The notes below the pieces were generated by a model, which was not told where the DNA came from, searched no databases, and saw only the letters and a list, made by a program, of their open reading frames with translations. A DNA stretch of 11,250 nt from Deltaproteobacteria bacterium UBA2385. GTDB taxonomy: Bacteria; Myxococcota_A; UBA796; UBA2385. The DNA is taken from positions 543 to 11,792 of the forward strand of contig DDSR01000202.1 of assembly GCA_002343455.1 (NCBI GenBank), in the 5' to 3' direction. Position numbers and translations under genes: made by a program. Shown here one piece after another: positions 1 through 6,058 of the stretch (positions are counted from its first letter, which is position 1; each line of letters opens with the position of its first letter).

Positions 1-98
1 AGGCGGGCGGCGGCCTCGCCCTCGGGCGTGCCGTGCTGATCGGCGGCCAGGGCGAGCAGCTTGCGGATGCGGGAGAGGGCGGCGTCGGCGCGGTTCAT
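1..98 (-). CDS. DUF2786-domain protein, N-terminal fragment (cut by window edge)
   Basis: Reading the minus strand from the ATG at 96-98 gives 32 codons before the left edge. The peptide contains an IRKLLALA segment followed by a short loop and EGEAAAR, which matches the start of the DUF2786 domain (a helix with a KLLALA core, then an E-A-rich helix). The function of DUF2786 is not established; it is often found in proteins that also carry zinc-peptidase-like or other unknown domains, and the rest of the protein is not visible here. An AAGG Shine-Dalgarno-like sequence lies about 7 nt upstream of the ATG (complement of 106-109), supporting this start. The gene diverges from the secreted-protein gene that starts at 239. 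Confidence 0.72.
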   Translation of the reverse strand, partial: MNRADAALSRIRKLLALAADQHGTPEGEAAAR

Positions 99-238
99 GG
101 GCTGGCCTTGGTGGTGAGAGGCTCGACATCATCCTGCCCGAGCGGTGCTCCCCGATGCGTAAAGAAAAGGTGTAAGCGTTGCGCGCCCTCGGCGTTTCCC
201 CCTCGAACCCGCCCACTGGAACCCCAACGGAGACCCCG
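99..238. other. divergent intergenic region, no confident promoter
   Basis: This 140-bp gap separates the leftward DUF2786 gene from the rightward secreted-protein gene, so it should hold promoters for both. A comparatively A/T-rich patch at about 156-180 is the likeliest promoter core, but I could not find a convincing pair of -35 and -10 hexamers at proper spacing on either strand. The CGGAG at 228-232, six bases before the ATG at 239, is the ribosome binding site of the rightward gene. Confidence 0.4.
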
Positions 239-1447
239 ATGACCTCGCTCCTCAGCCTGACCCTCTTCGCCTTCGCCTCCCCCGCGGCGGCTCCTTCCTC
301 CGTCGACCGCACCATCGCCGCCGTCGAGTCCCTGGTCTGGGATGGGCAGAGCCAGGCCATGGCCGGCAAGCATGGCCTCTCCCTGGTCAACGTCACCTGG
401 GAGGACACCGGCCGCGACAAGGGCAGCGCCTGGGGCCCGAACATCAGCGACATGACCATCGGCGTGCGCGACAGCCGCAACCAGCTCCACCCGATGCCGG
501 TGCTGCGCTTCGGCAACTACACCGACGAGACCATCGACATCTCGCCCGACCGCCTGCTGCTGAGCGTGGGCAACGAGCGGGGCGGCTCGCTGGAGGCCGT
601 CAGCCTGAGCGAGCTGCTCAAGGACACCCGCTCCTTCCTGCACGATCGGTCGAGCTGGACCGGCGGCGGCCGCAGCCTGTGGGCCGATCGGGACGCCAAG
701 GGCGTCATCCTCAGCGCCCAGGCGGCCCTGCTGCCGGTGCCCCTGCAGGGCGAGGCGACCTTCACCCCGGTGATCTACAACTACCAGTCCAGCCCCGGGA
801 ACCCCGCTGTGCTGGCCATCGTCGCCACCCGCGAGGGCACCAGCATGCAGGTCGTCGACAACGACGGCGGCTATATGTCCGACGTGCTCTTCTTCAACAA
901 GGACGGCGAGCGCGCCCCTTTCACGGCCGAGCGGCTCAGCGACCACCTCGCCCGCGGCAGCTCCGGCGGCGGGCCGGTCGCGGCGGGCGGCGCCGACGGC
1001 AGCAACGTCGTGCTGGTGGTGCAGGTCCCCCTCAAGCAGCGCGAGCTGCGCCGCCAGATGTCGATGGCGCCGATGGAGGAGCTCGCCGACATGGAAGCGG
1101 CCGGGGCTCCGTCCGCGATGGCCAAGAGCGACATCGAAGACGCGGTCATCGGGACCGGCCCGGTGGAGGGGCCCTTCACGGAGATCGCTGGGCTGTCGAT
1201 CGAGCGGGACGAGCGCTTCCCCATTCGGGTCACCGTCCAGCTCTACAAAGCTACGACGACGGGCCGCCTGACCGACGCCGACGTGCGGGATCTGCGGGCG
1301 GAGATCGACGCCATCTACGGCGACCCGGCGATGGTCAGCAGCCTGGTGGTCGACGGCCACACCGGCCGCGCGACCGAGTGGGTGCAGGCCCCGACCGAGC
1401 AGGCCAGCTGGGCCCGACCGGTCTGGGACTGGCTGAAGGCCTACTGA
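239..1447 (+). CDS. secreted conserved hypothetical protein, 402 aa
   Basis: The chosen start is the ATG at 239, preceded by CGGAG six bases upstream. An in-frame start at 179 is possible but would put about 20 hydrophilic residues ahead of the signal peptide. The N terminus (MTSLLSLTLFAFASPAAA) looks like a Sec signal peptide with probable cleavage after the Ala-rich stretch near residue 18, although it lacks a basic n-region. The mature part includes a WEDTGR...GPNISDMTI stretch at residues 54-74 that resembles a widespread uncharacterised family, then a mixed alpha/beta region and a Ser/Gly-rich linker near 240-255. The C-terminal section (about 320-402) is helical with an aromatic end. 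I see no catalytic motif. It probably acts in the periplasm or at the cell surface. The transporter gene follows 35 bp downstream on the same strand. Function unknown. Confidence 0.85.
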   Translation: MTSLLSLTLFAFASPAAAPSSVDRTIAAVESLVWDGQSQAMAGKHGLSLVNVTWEDTGRDKGSAWGPNISDMTIGVRDSRNQLHPMPVLRFGNYTDETIDISPDRLLLSVGNERGGSLEAVSLSELLKDTRSFLHDRSSWTGGGRSLWADRDAKGVILSAQAALLPVPLQGEATFTPVIYNYQSSPGNPAVLAIVATREGTSMQVVDNDGGYMSDVLFFNKDGERAPFTAERLSDHLARGSSGGGPVAAGGADGSNVVLVVQVPLKQRELRRQMSMAPMEELADMEAAGAPSAMAKSDIEDAVIGTGPVEGPFTEIAGLSIERDERFPIRVTVQLYKATTTGRLTDADVRDLRAEIDAIYGDPAMVSSLVVDGHTGRATEWVQAPTEQASWARPVWDWLKAY

Positions 1448-1482
1448 GCCCGATGGAAACTCCAGCGGCATAGTCGGGTGGG

Positions 1483-2697
1483 GTGACGCGCCCCGCCCGA
1501 CTCGCCCTCCTCGGCCTGCTGTACACGGTGCAGGGGCTCCCCTATGGCCTGCAGGCGACCGCCCTGCCGGCCATGCTGCGCGAGCAGGGGGTGACGCTGG
1601 CCAGCATCGGGCTGCTCACGCTGCTGGCCGCGCCCTGGTCGCTGAAGCTGCTCTGGGCGCCCTGGGTGGATCGGGCCCGGCAGCGGCCGGGGGGGAGGCA
1701 GCGGGTCCTGGTGCCGCTGCTGCTGAGCCTCGCCGGGCTGTGCCTGCTGGCCGCGATGGCCCCCCTTCCCGAGGCGCTGAGCCTGCTGCTGGTGCTGATC
1801 CTGGCGATGAACCTGGTGGCCGCGACCCAGGACATCGCCGTGGACGGGCTGGCGGTCGAGCTGCTGCCCGAGCGTGAGCTGGGGCTCGGCAACGCCGCCC
1901 AGGTGGTCGGCTTCAAGGTGGGCATGCTGCTGGGCGGCGGGCTGCTGCTGTGGGCGACCCAGTGGATCGGCTACGCCGGGCTCTTCCTGGTGATGGGAGG
2001 GCTCGCCGCGCTGGCCGCCGGGGTGGTGCTGCGCTCCGGTGAGGGCCAGGCGGCGGCTGCGTCGCCGACCAGCGCGGGCGCCATCCTCTCCCGCACCTGG
2101 GCCGCCCTGCGCTGGCCGGGAATGGGCCTCGCCCTGGCCTTCATCGCCAGCTACAAGCTCGGCGAGACGCTGATCGACGCCATGTTCAAGCCCTTCCTGG
2201 TCGATCAGGGCCACAGCAGCGCGCAGATCGGCCTGTGGGTCGGCACTTGGGGGCTGCTCTTCTCGATCGCCGGCTCGCTGGCTGGGGGGCTGCTGGCCAG
2301 CCGGGCCTCCATCCACGCGGCCCTGGGCCTCTGCCTGCTCCTGAGGCTGATCCCGCTGGTGGGGACGGTGGCCCTGGCGGTCTACGGCGCCCCTGCGCAG
2401 GCGGTGATCCTGGTGACCTGCGCCGAGCACTTCGTCGGCGGCGCCCTCACCACGGCCACCTTCGCCTTCATGATGAGCCGGGTCGACCGAAGCGTCGGCG
2501 GCACGCACTTCACGGCGCTGGCCACCGTCGAGGTGCTCGGCAAGGCGCCTGCAGCCCTCGCCTCTGGCTTCCTCGCCCAGGCCCTCGGCTACCCGGCGCT
2601 CTTCGCGCTGGGCGCCGCCCTCAGCCTGGGGGTGCTCCCTCTGTGGGCGGCTCTTGGGCCTCGGCCGGAGCCCCGGGCAGGCGCCGGCGCAGGATGA
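1483..2697 (+). CDS. AmpG/PAT-family MFS transporter
   Basis: This 404-residue protein is almost entirely hydrophobic, with about 12 predicted membrane helices, the size expected for a major facilitator. The first helix carries [16 protein letters not shown] (residues 14-29), followed by [14 protein letters not shown] (51-64) and [22 protein letters not shown] (116-137). These are hallmarks of the peptide-acetyl-CoA transporter (PAT) branch that includes AmpG, which imports anhydromuropeptides released in peptidoglycan turnover. The substrate here cannot be fixed from sequence; muropeptide import is the best-known role of the family, but acetyl-CoA-transporter-like members exist. The start is GTG at 1483, placing the first helix where the family has it; only a weak G-rich ribosome site precedes it. 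The 3' end, including half of the last helix, overlaps the convergent gene at 2621-3448 by 77 bp. Confidence 0.88.
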   Translation: MTRPARLALLGLLYTVQGLPYGLQATALPAMLREQGVTLASIGLLTLLAAPWSLKLLWAPWVDRARQRPGGRQRVLVPLLLSLAGLCLLAAMAPLPEALSLLLVLILAMNLVAATQDIAVDGLAVELLPERELGLGNAAQVVGFKVGMLLGGGLLLWATQWIGYAGLFLVMGGLAALAAGVVLRSGEGQAAAASPTSAGAILSRTWAALRWPGMGLALAFIASYKLGETLIDAMFKPFLVDQGHSSAQIGLWVGTWGLLFSIAGSLAGGLLASRASIHAALGLCLLLRLIPLVGTVALAVYGAPAQAVILVTCAEHFVGGALTTATFAFMMSRVDRSVGGTHFTALATVEVLGKAPAALASGFLAQALGYPALFALGAALSLGVLPLWAALGPRPEPRAGAGAG

Positions 2698-3448
2698 TGC
2701 GCAGGTTGCGCAGGGTGACCCGGGCCCGCAGGATCTCGGCGACGGTCAGCGGCCGGTCCTCGGGCAGCTCCTGGATCAGCGGGGTGACCGGCTTCTCCAG
2801 CAGCACCTGCAGGTTGTGCAGGTTGGCCCGGGCGCGCAGGAGCTGGCCCCAGGTGACCTCCTGGTCCTTGGGCAGCTTCTGGATCAGGGGCCCGTAGCGC
2901 TTGTTCATGCCATCCAGGAAGGAGCCGCGGTCCTCGCTGGAGGGCGCGGCCGTTCCCCAGCTGGGCTCGTCGCCGGTCGGCTCGCGGTGGGCGGAGATGA
3001 ACTCCACCTTCGGGGCGGCCTTCGCTCCGACGGTGGGAGGGGCCGGCACCTTGGGCGCCTCTTCCGGCGCCAGCAGCTTTAGGCCCAGGACCTTCTCCAG
3101 GTCGATGGCGTCGACCTCGCGGGTGAGCCAGATGTCGACCCGGGTGTCGACGCGCATCTGCTCGTACTGGGTGGGGGTCTTGCGCGGACCGACCAGGTGT
3201 CCGTAGACGACCATCAGGCAGTCCTCTCCGCCGGCCAGCTCCCGCAGCTCCTTGCAGATGCGCGGTCCCGAGCTGGTGGGCTGCCGGGCGTGGGCCAGCA
3301 CCGCGTCGGGCTTGAGCGAGGTGAAGCGCTCGTGCGAGCGCGCCGCCACGGGGATGGCGACCACCTCGAACTGGGACACGAGGTAGGACTGAAAGCGCGC
3401 GCGACGGGTGTCGTCGGGATCGATCAGCAGCAGGCGAGGTCGGGACAT
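2621..3448 (-). CDS. degenerate receiver-domain protein with duplicated C-terminal repeat
   Basis: The 275-residue protein opens with RLLLIDPDDTRRARFQSYL (residues 5-23), which aligns with the first strand, acidic pair and helix of a response-regulator receiver domain. The following KPDAVLAHARQP (46-57) matches the phospho-acceptor strand, but the acceptor Asp is replaced by His53. The later VDIWLTREVDAIDL (104-117) has Arg110 where receivers have the conserved Lys. It is therefore probably a pseudo-receiver that cannot be phosphorylated in the usual way. A Pro/Ala-rich linker (about 126-170) leads to two copies of a 34-residue motif at 187-220 and 223-256 (PLIQ.LP.D...T....LRAR..L.NL...L), then a Pro-rich tail. 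There is no output DNA-binding domain, signal peptide or membrane helix. It is the last gene of the pal-cpoB run, 42 bp after cpoB, with a weak ribosome site. Its role is unknown; a scaffold linked to the envelope machinery is only an inference. Confidence 0.85.
   Translation of the reverse strand: MSRPRLLLIDPDDTRRARFQSYLVSQFEVVAIPVAARSHERFTSLKPDAVLAHARQPTSSGPRICKELRELAGGEDCLMVVYGHLVGPRKTPTQYEQMRVDTRVDIWLTREVDAIDLEKVLGLKLLAPEEAPKVPAPPTVGAKAAPKVEFISAHREPTGDEPSWGTAAPSSEDRGSFLDGMNKRYGPLIQKLPKDQEVTWGQLLRARANLHNLQVLLEKPVTPLIQELPEDRPLTVAEILRARVTLRNLRIILRRRLPGAPAEAQEPPTEGAPPG
2681..2890 (-). repeat. two-copy 108-bp-period internal repeat in the pseudo-receiver gene
   Basis: The copies lie at 2789-2890 and 2681-2782, each encoding 34 residues that begin PLIQ. 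By hand alignment 16 of 34 residues agree, including PLIQ, LP, D, T, LRAR, L, NL and L. The repeat is old enough that the DNA has diverged but the motif spacing has not. Confidence 0.8.
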
Positions 3449-3490
3449 CGGCGTTCCAGGAGAAGGGACGAGTGTACAGCCAATTCCCTC

Positions 3491-4375
3491 CTACAGCCTG
3501 CCCCTCGCATCCTTGGCGGCCGGGCTCTTCGGCCACATGCGGACCACGTCCTCGTAGAACAAGCGGGCGTTCTCCTTCTGGCCCTGCTTCTCGAAGCACT
3601 CACCCTGGCGCAACATCGCCCAGGGGGCCCAGTTGCTGCTCTTGTGCTTGTCGATGACGTCCTGGAAGCGCAGCACGGCCTGCTGGTAGTCGGCCGCGTT
3701 GAAGGCGGCCTCGGCCAGCCGGTAGCGCGCCTCGGGCAGGTTGCTGTCCTTGGGGTGGAGCTCGATGAAGCGCTTGAGCACGGCCTCGGCGACCTTGGGG
3801 CGGCCCTCGGCGAGGTGCGCCTTGGCCAGCTCCATCATCTCCTTGGGGTCGGTGACCTCGACGGTCTCTTCGGGGGTCTCCTCTTCCGTCCCGTCGGGGG
3901 CCTGCTCGCCGGTGTCTCCCTCCTCTGTCCCGGCCTCCTGGGTCCCGCTCAGCAGGGCCATCACCGGCGCGGGGGTGGGCTTCACGCCCAGCGACTTCTC
4001 TAGCTGGGCCGCGCGGTCCTCCAGCCACTGCAAGCGGAAGCTGGCGTCGGCGGCGCGGGCCTGGTTGTCGGTGACGCGCTTGCCCAGGTCGTGGTTGAGC
4101 AGCTCGACCGCGCCGCGCAGGTTGGCGACCTCGTTGCGCACCTGCTCCAGCGTCTCCATCCGCATGATCTCGTCCTGGCCGCGGGCGCGGGTCAGCTCCT
4201 CCAGCTGGCTGGTCCGATCGCTGAGGCTGGCCAGGACGGCCTCGAGGTTGCCGGTGCGGGTCTGCTGGAGCAGCATCTCGCGGTGCCAGGCCTCGCTGGC
4301 CGAGCGGCCGGTGCGGTCCAGCACACAGCCCCCCAGCAGCAAGGAGAGGAGAAGCGCGGGGAGGAGGCTCTTCAT
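3491..4375 (-). CDS. cpoB: CpoB/YbgF-like Tol-Pal-associated lipoprotein
   Basis: This 294-residue protein has a type II signal peptide ending in LLGGC with the lipidated Cys at 17. A long helical, probably coiled-coil segment follows (about 27-128), then an acidic Glu/Thr/Pro linker (about 144-175) and a TPR-like C-terminal region (about 177-290) with A-x-Y-R-L-A-E-A-A-F and related helices. This is the architecture of CpoB (YbgF): an N-terminal coiled coil that oligomerises and a TPR domain that binds TolA and peptidoglycan synthases, coordinating outer-membrane constriction with septal wall synthesis. E. coli CpoB is a soluble periplasmic protein, whereas this one should be lipid-anchored. 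The ATG at 4375 has a GGAG six bases upstream. It lies 36 bp downstream of pal, as expected for a tol-pal type cluster, though tolQRAB are not in the window. Confidence 0.9.
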   Translation of the reverse strand: MKSLLPALLLSLLLGGCVLDRTGRSASEAWHREMLLQQTRTGNLEAVLASLSDRTSQLEELTRARGQDEIMRMETLEQVRNEVANLRGAVELLNHDLGKRVTDNQARAADASFRLQWLEDRAAQLEKSLGVKPTPAPVMALLSGTQEAGTEEGDTGEQAPDGTEEETPEETVEVTDPKEMMELAKAHLAEGRPKVAEAVLKRFIELHPKDSNLPEARYRLAEAAFNAADYQQAVLRFQDVIDKHKSSNWAPWAMLRQGECFEKQGQKENARLFYEDVVRMWPKSPAAKDARGRL

Positions 4376-4411
4376 GGGGGCTCCGCAGGGAGGGGCGGTC
4401 GAGGAGGGGGC

Positions 4412-5149
4412 TCAGCGCTCGGCGATGATCTCGCCGCGGCGGTTGGCGGCGAAGGCCGCCTCGGTGCTGCCCTGGGTGGCCGGGCGCTCTTCGCCGTAGG
4501 AGATGGTGCGCAGGCGGCTGGGGGTGACGCCGCCGGCGACGAGGTAGCGCTGGATGGCCTCGGCCCGGCGCTGGCCCAGGGCGATGTTGTACTCGGTCGT
4601 GCCGCGCTCGTCGCAGTGGCCTTCGATGCGCAGGCTGCTGCCCAGCGCGTTCAGGCAGGCGCGGTTCTCGTCCAGGGTGGCCTTGGCGGCGGTGCTGAGC
4701 GCGTAGGAGTCGTACTCGAAGCTGACGGTCAGGCGGGCACAGGCGGTGCTGGCGTTGGGGTCGCGGTAGTCGGGGTTTACCCACAGGCCGCCCCGCAGGG
4801 TCGCTTCCTCGCCGCCGGGGTTCCGCACCTTGACGTCGTACTCGCCCGCCGTGAGCGCCGGCGCCCGGACGAGGAGCGAGGTGTCGCCCTTGGTGCTGAC
4901 GTCGTTCATCGCCGCGCCGCCCAGCCAGACCGAGGCGCCCTCCTCGATGCCGCTGCCGTAGATGGTGGTCGTGAAGGGCTTGCCCGGCGGCACCTCGCCC
5001 GGCTCCAGGCTGATCAGCTGGAGGCGGACCGAGGGGTCGTTGGCGGTGCCCGCGCCGATGGTCTCGTCGGTGGTCTTCTTGCCGCCGCACTTGCTGGCCA
5101 TCAGCAGGGGGGCGAGGAGGAGGAGGAAGGAGCGGGAGGTGAGTCGCAT
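4412..5149 (-). CDS. pal: Pal, peptidoglycan-associated lipoprotein with IPT/TIG domain
   Basis: The C-terminal half (about 135-245) is an OmpA-like domain with GHCDERGTTEYN (177-188) and LGQRRAEA (191-198). Asp180 and Arg195 sit at the positions that bind the diaminopimelate residue of peptidoglycan. Pal anchors the outer membrane to the wall and cycles with TolB/TolA during division. The N-terminal hydrophobic stretch ends at Cys21, but the preceding residues are A-S-K, so Lys occupies the -1 position where lipoboxes normally have Gly, Ala or Ser. Between residues 40 and 124 there is an IPT/TIG-like immunoglobulin fold (LEPGEVPPGKPF...YGSGIEEG..V.LGG...GEYDVKVRNPGG), which E. coli Pal lacks; 245 residues is correspondingly long for Pal. 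It is the first gene of the minus-strand run, with cpoB 36 bp downstream. No strong Shine-Dalgarno is visible before the ATG. Confidence 0.92.
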   Translation of the reverse strand: MRLTSRSFLLLLAPLLMASKCGGKKTTDETIGAGTANDPSVRLQLISLEPGEVPPGKPFTTTIYGSGIEEGASVWLGGAAMNDVSTKGDTSLLVRAPALTAGEYDVKVRNPGGEEATLRGGLWVNPDYRDPNASTACARLTVSFEYDSYALSTAAKATLDENRACLNALGSSLRIEGHCDERGTTEYNIALGQRRAEAIQRYLVAGGVTPSRLRTISYGEERPATQGSTEAAFAANRRGEIIAER

Positions 5150-5217
5150 GGGAGCCCCGGGAGAGGTGAGGGCGGCCGGCAGGGGATGCCGAAGACACGA
5201 GAGGGAGTATGAAGTGG

Positions 5218-5245
5218 TTTAGCGGGTAAAGGCTGGACGCGTCAA
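5218..5245 (-). promoter_or_regulatory. candidate sigma-70-like promoter for pal-cpoB run
   Basis: On the minus strand a TTGACG -35 hexamer (complement of 5240-5245) is followed after 16 nt by GCTAAA (complement of 5218-5223) as a weak -10. The -35 matches five of six consensus bases; the -10 matches only three. The site lies in a locally A/T-richer patch and would give a leader of roughly 60 nt before the pal ATG. This is a pattern match only. Confidence 0.35.
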
Positions 5246-5274
5246 GTCCCGGGGGAGCAGGATTTCGGGAAGGC

Positions 5275-5304
5275 TTGGACGGGGCAGGGGGGAAGAGGTA
5301 TTCT
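5275..5304 (+). promoter_or_regulatory. candidate promoter for NfeD-flotillin-hflX operon
   Basis: TTGGAC at 5275-5280 and TATTCT at 5299-5304 are separated by 18 nt and resemble -35 (three of six) and -10 (four of six) hexamers. Transcription would begin near 5311, leaving about 55 nt of leader before the ATG at 5367. If this is right, the in-frame TTG at 5304 lies inside the promoter and cannot be the start of the downstream gene. Confidence 0.35.
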
Positions 5305-5366
5305 TGGCTGGCCTTTGGACCCCCTCCTTGGGCCGTACCCGGAAACCCAGACCGGCATTCCCCCTG

Positions 5367-6032
5367 ATGATCTCGCTCTACCTCGGATGTCTCGCGCTCG
5401 GCGGCCTGCTGATCATCGCCAGCATCGTGATGGGCGGCAAGGACTTCGACAAGGACTTCGACAAGGGCGTCGAGCTGGACATGTCGGGGGATGCCAGCGC
5501 CGACGTGGAGGTAGAGGCCCCCGCAGACGCCCCCGCGGATGGCGCCGCAGACGCGCACGCCGAGGGCGCGCATGCCGAGGGCGGGCCCGTCGACAAGGGC
5601 GGGGGCGACTCCTGGCTGCCCTTCCTGTCCTTGCGCTTCTGGACGTTCGCGCTGGCGACCTTCGGGGCGGCCGGCACCATCCTCAGCCTGCTGGGCTTCT
5701 CCGACCTCGTCGCCGCGCCCTCCTCCGCCCTGACCGGCTTCGGGGTCGGCTACGCGGTCGCCTGGGCCTTCCGCCGCCTCTCCCGCGAGAAGGTCAGCGG
5801 CGACTACGGGTTGCGGCAGGTCGCGGGTCGTGAGGGCCGGCTGCTGCTGGCCGTGGGGCCCCAGCGGACGGGCAAGGTGCGGGTACAGATCGACGGGCAG
5901 GACGTCGACCTGCTGGCGACCACCCAGGACGAAAAGGTCCTGAACCTGCGAGAGAAAGTGCTGATCATCCGCGTACAGGATGGCGTGGCCGAGGTCACCT
6001 CGGTCCAGCCGGAGCGCCGCCGGCTCGAGTGA
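5367..6032 (+). CDS. NfeD/YqiJ-like membrane protein with C-terminal OB-fold
   Basis: From the ATG at 5367 this is a 221-residue protein. One membrane helix (about 4-23) is followed by a charged, Ala/Asp/Glu-rich loop (24-88), two more helices (about 91-110 and 118-136) and a small beta domain (about 147-213) with G-REGRLL...GKVRVQIDGQ...NLREKVLIIRVQDGVAEV. The latter has the pattern of the OB-fold of NfeD and YqiJ proteins. These proteins are usually encoded next to flotillin/SPFH genes and are thought to partner with them in membrane microdomains, which fits the two SPFH genes starting 26 bp downstream. The start at 5367 puts the first helix at the N terminus; an in-frame TTG at 5304, preceded by GGAAGAGG, is the alternative but overlaps a candidate -10. 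No good ribosome site precedes 5367, so the leader could matter for translation. The loop contains an exact 12-bp duplication. Confidence 0.83.
   Translation: MISLYLGCLALGGLLIIASIVMGGKDFDKDFDKGVELDMSGDASADVEVEAPADAPADGAADAHAEGAHAEGGPVDKGGGDSWLPFLSLRFWTFALATFGAAGTILSLLGFSDLVAAPSSALTGFGVGYAVAWAFRRLSREKVSGDYGLRQVAGREGRLLLAVGPQRTGKVRVQIDGQDVDLLATTQDEKVLNLREKVLIIRVQDGVAEVTSVQPERRRLE
5439..5462 (+). repeat. 12-bp tandem duplication in NfeD-like gene
   Basis: AAGGACTTCGAC occurs twice in direct tandem (5439-5450, 5451-5462), encoding K-D-F-D twice in the loop after the first membrane helix. The exact DNA identity suggests a recent slippage event that kept the frame. Confidence 0.8.
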
Positions 6033-6058
6033 GCCTCTCCCCTTGATCTGGAGTCCCG

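Noticed and set aside
95..1471. 458-codon minus-strand frame opposite the secreted-protein gene
   Set aside because: The sense strand has a signal peptide, ribosome site and normal composition; the antisense reading is His/Val/Gly/Ala-rich with no domain.
1453..1473. six-codon ATG...TAG mini-frame just before the transporter GTG
   Set aside because: It has no ribosome site and no regulatory features such as a rare-codon run or attenuator hairpin; chance is sufficient.
5241..5280. imperfect inverted repeat GTCAAG ... CTTGGAC in the divergent promoter region
   Set aside because: The arms differ by a base insertion and are short; in GC-rich DNA this is weak evidence for an operator.
5304..5306. 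TTG as the start of the NfeD-like gene
   Set aside because: Although GGAAGAGG lies upstream, it would add a polar 21-residue leader before the first membrane helix and it overlaps a candidate -10 hexamer. Not fully excluded.
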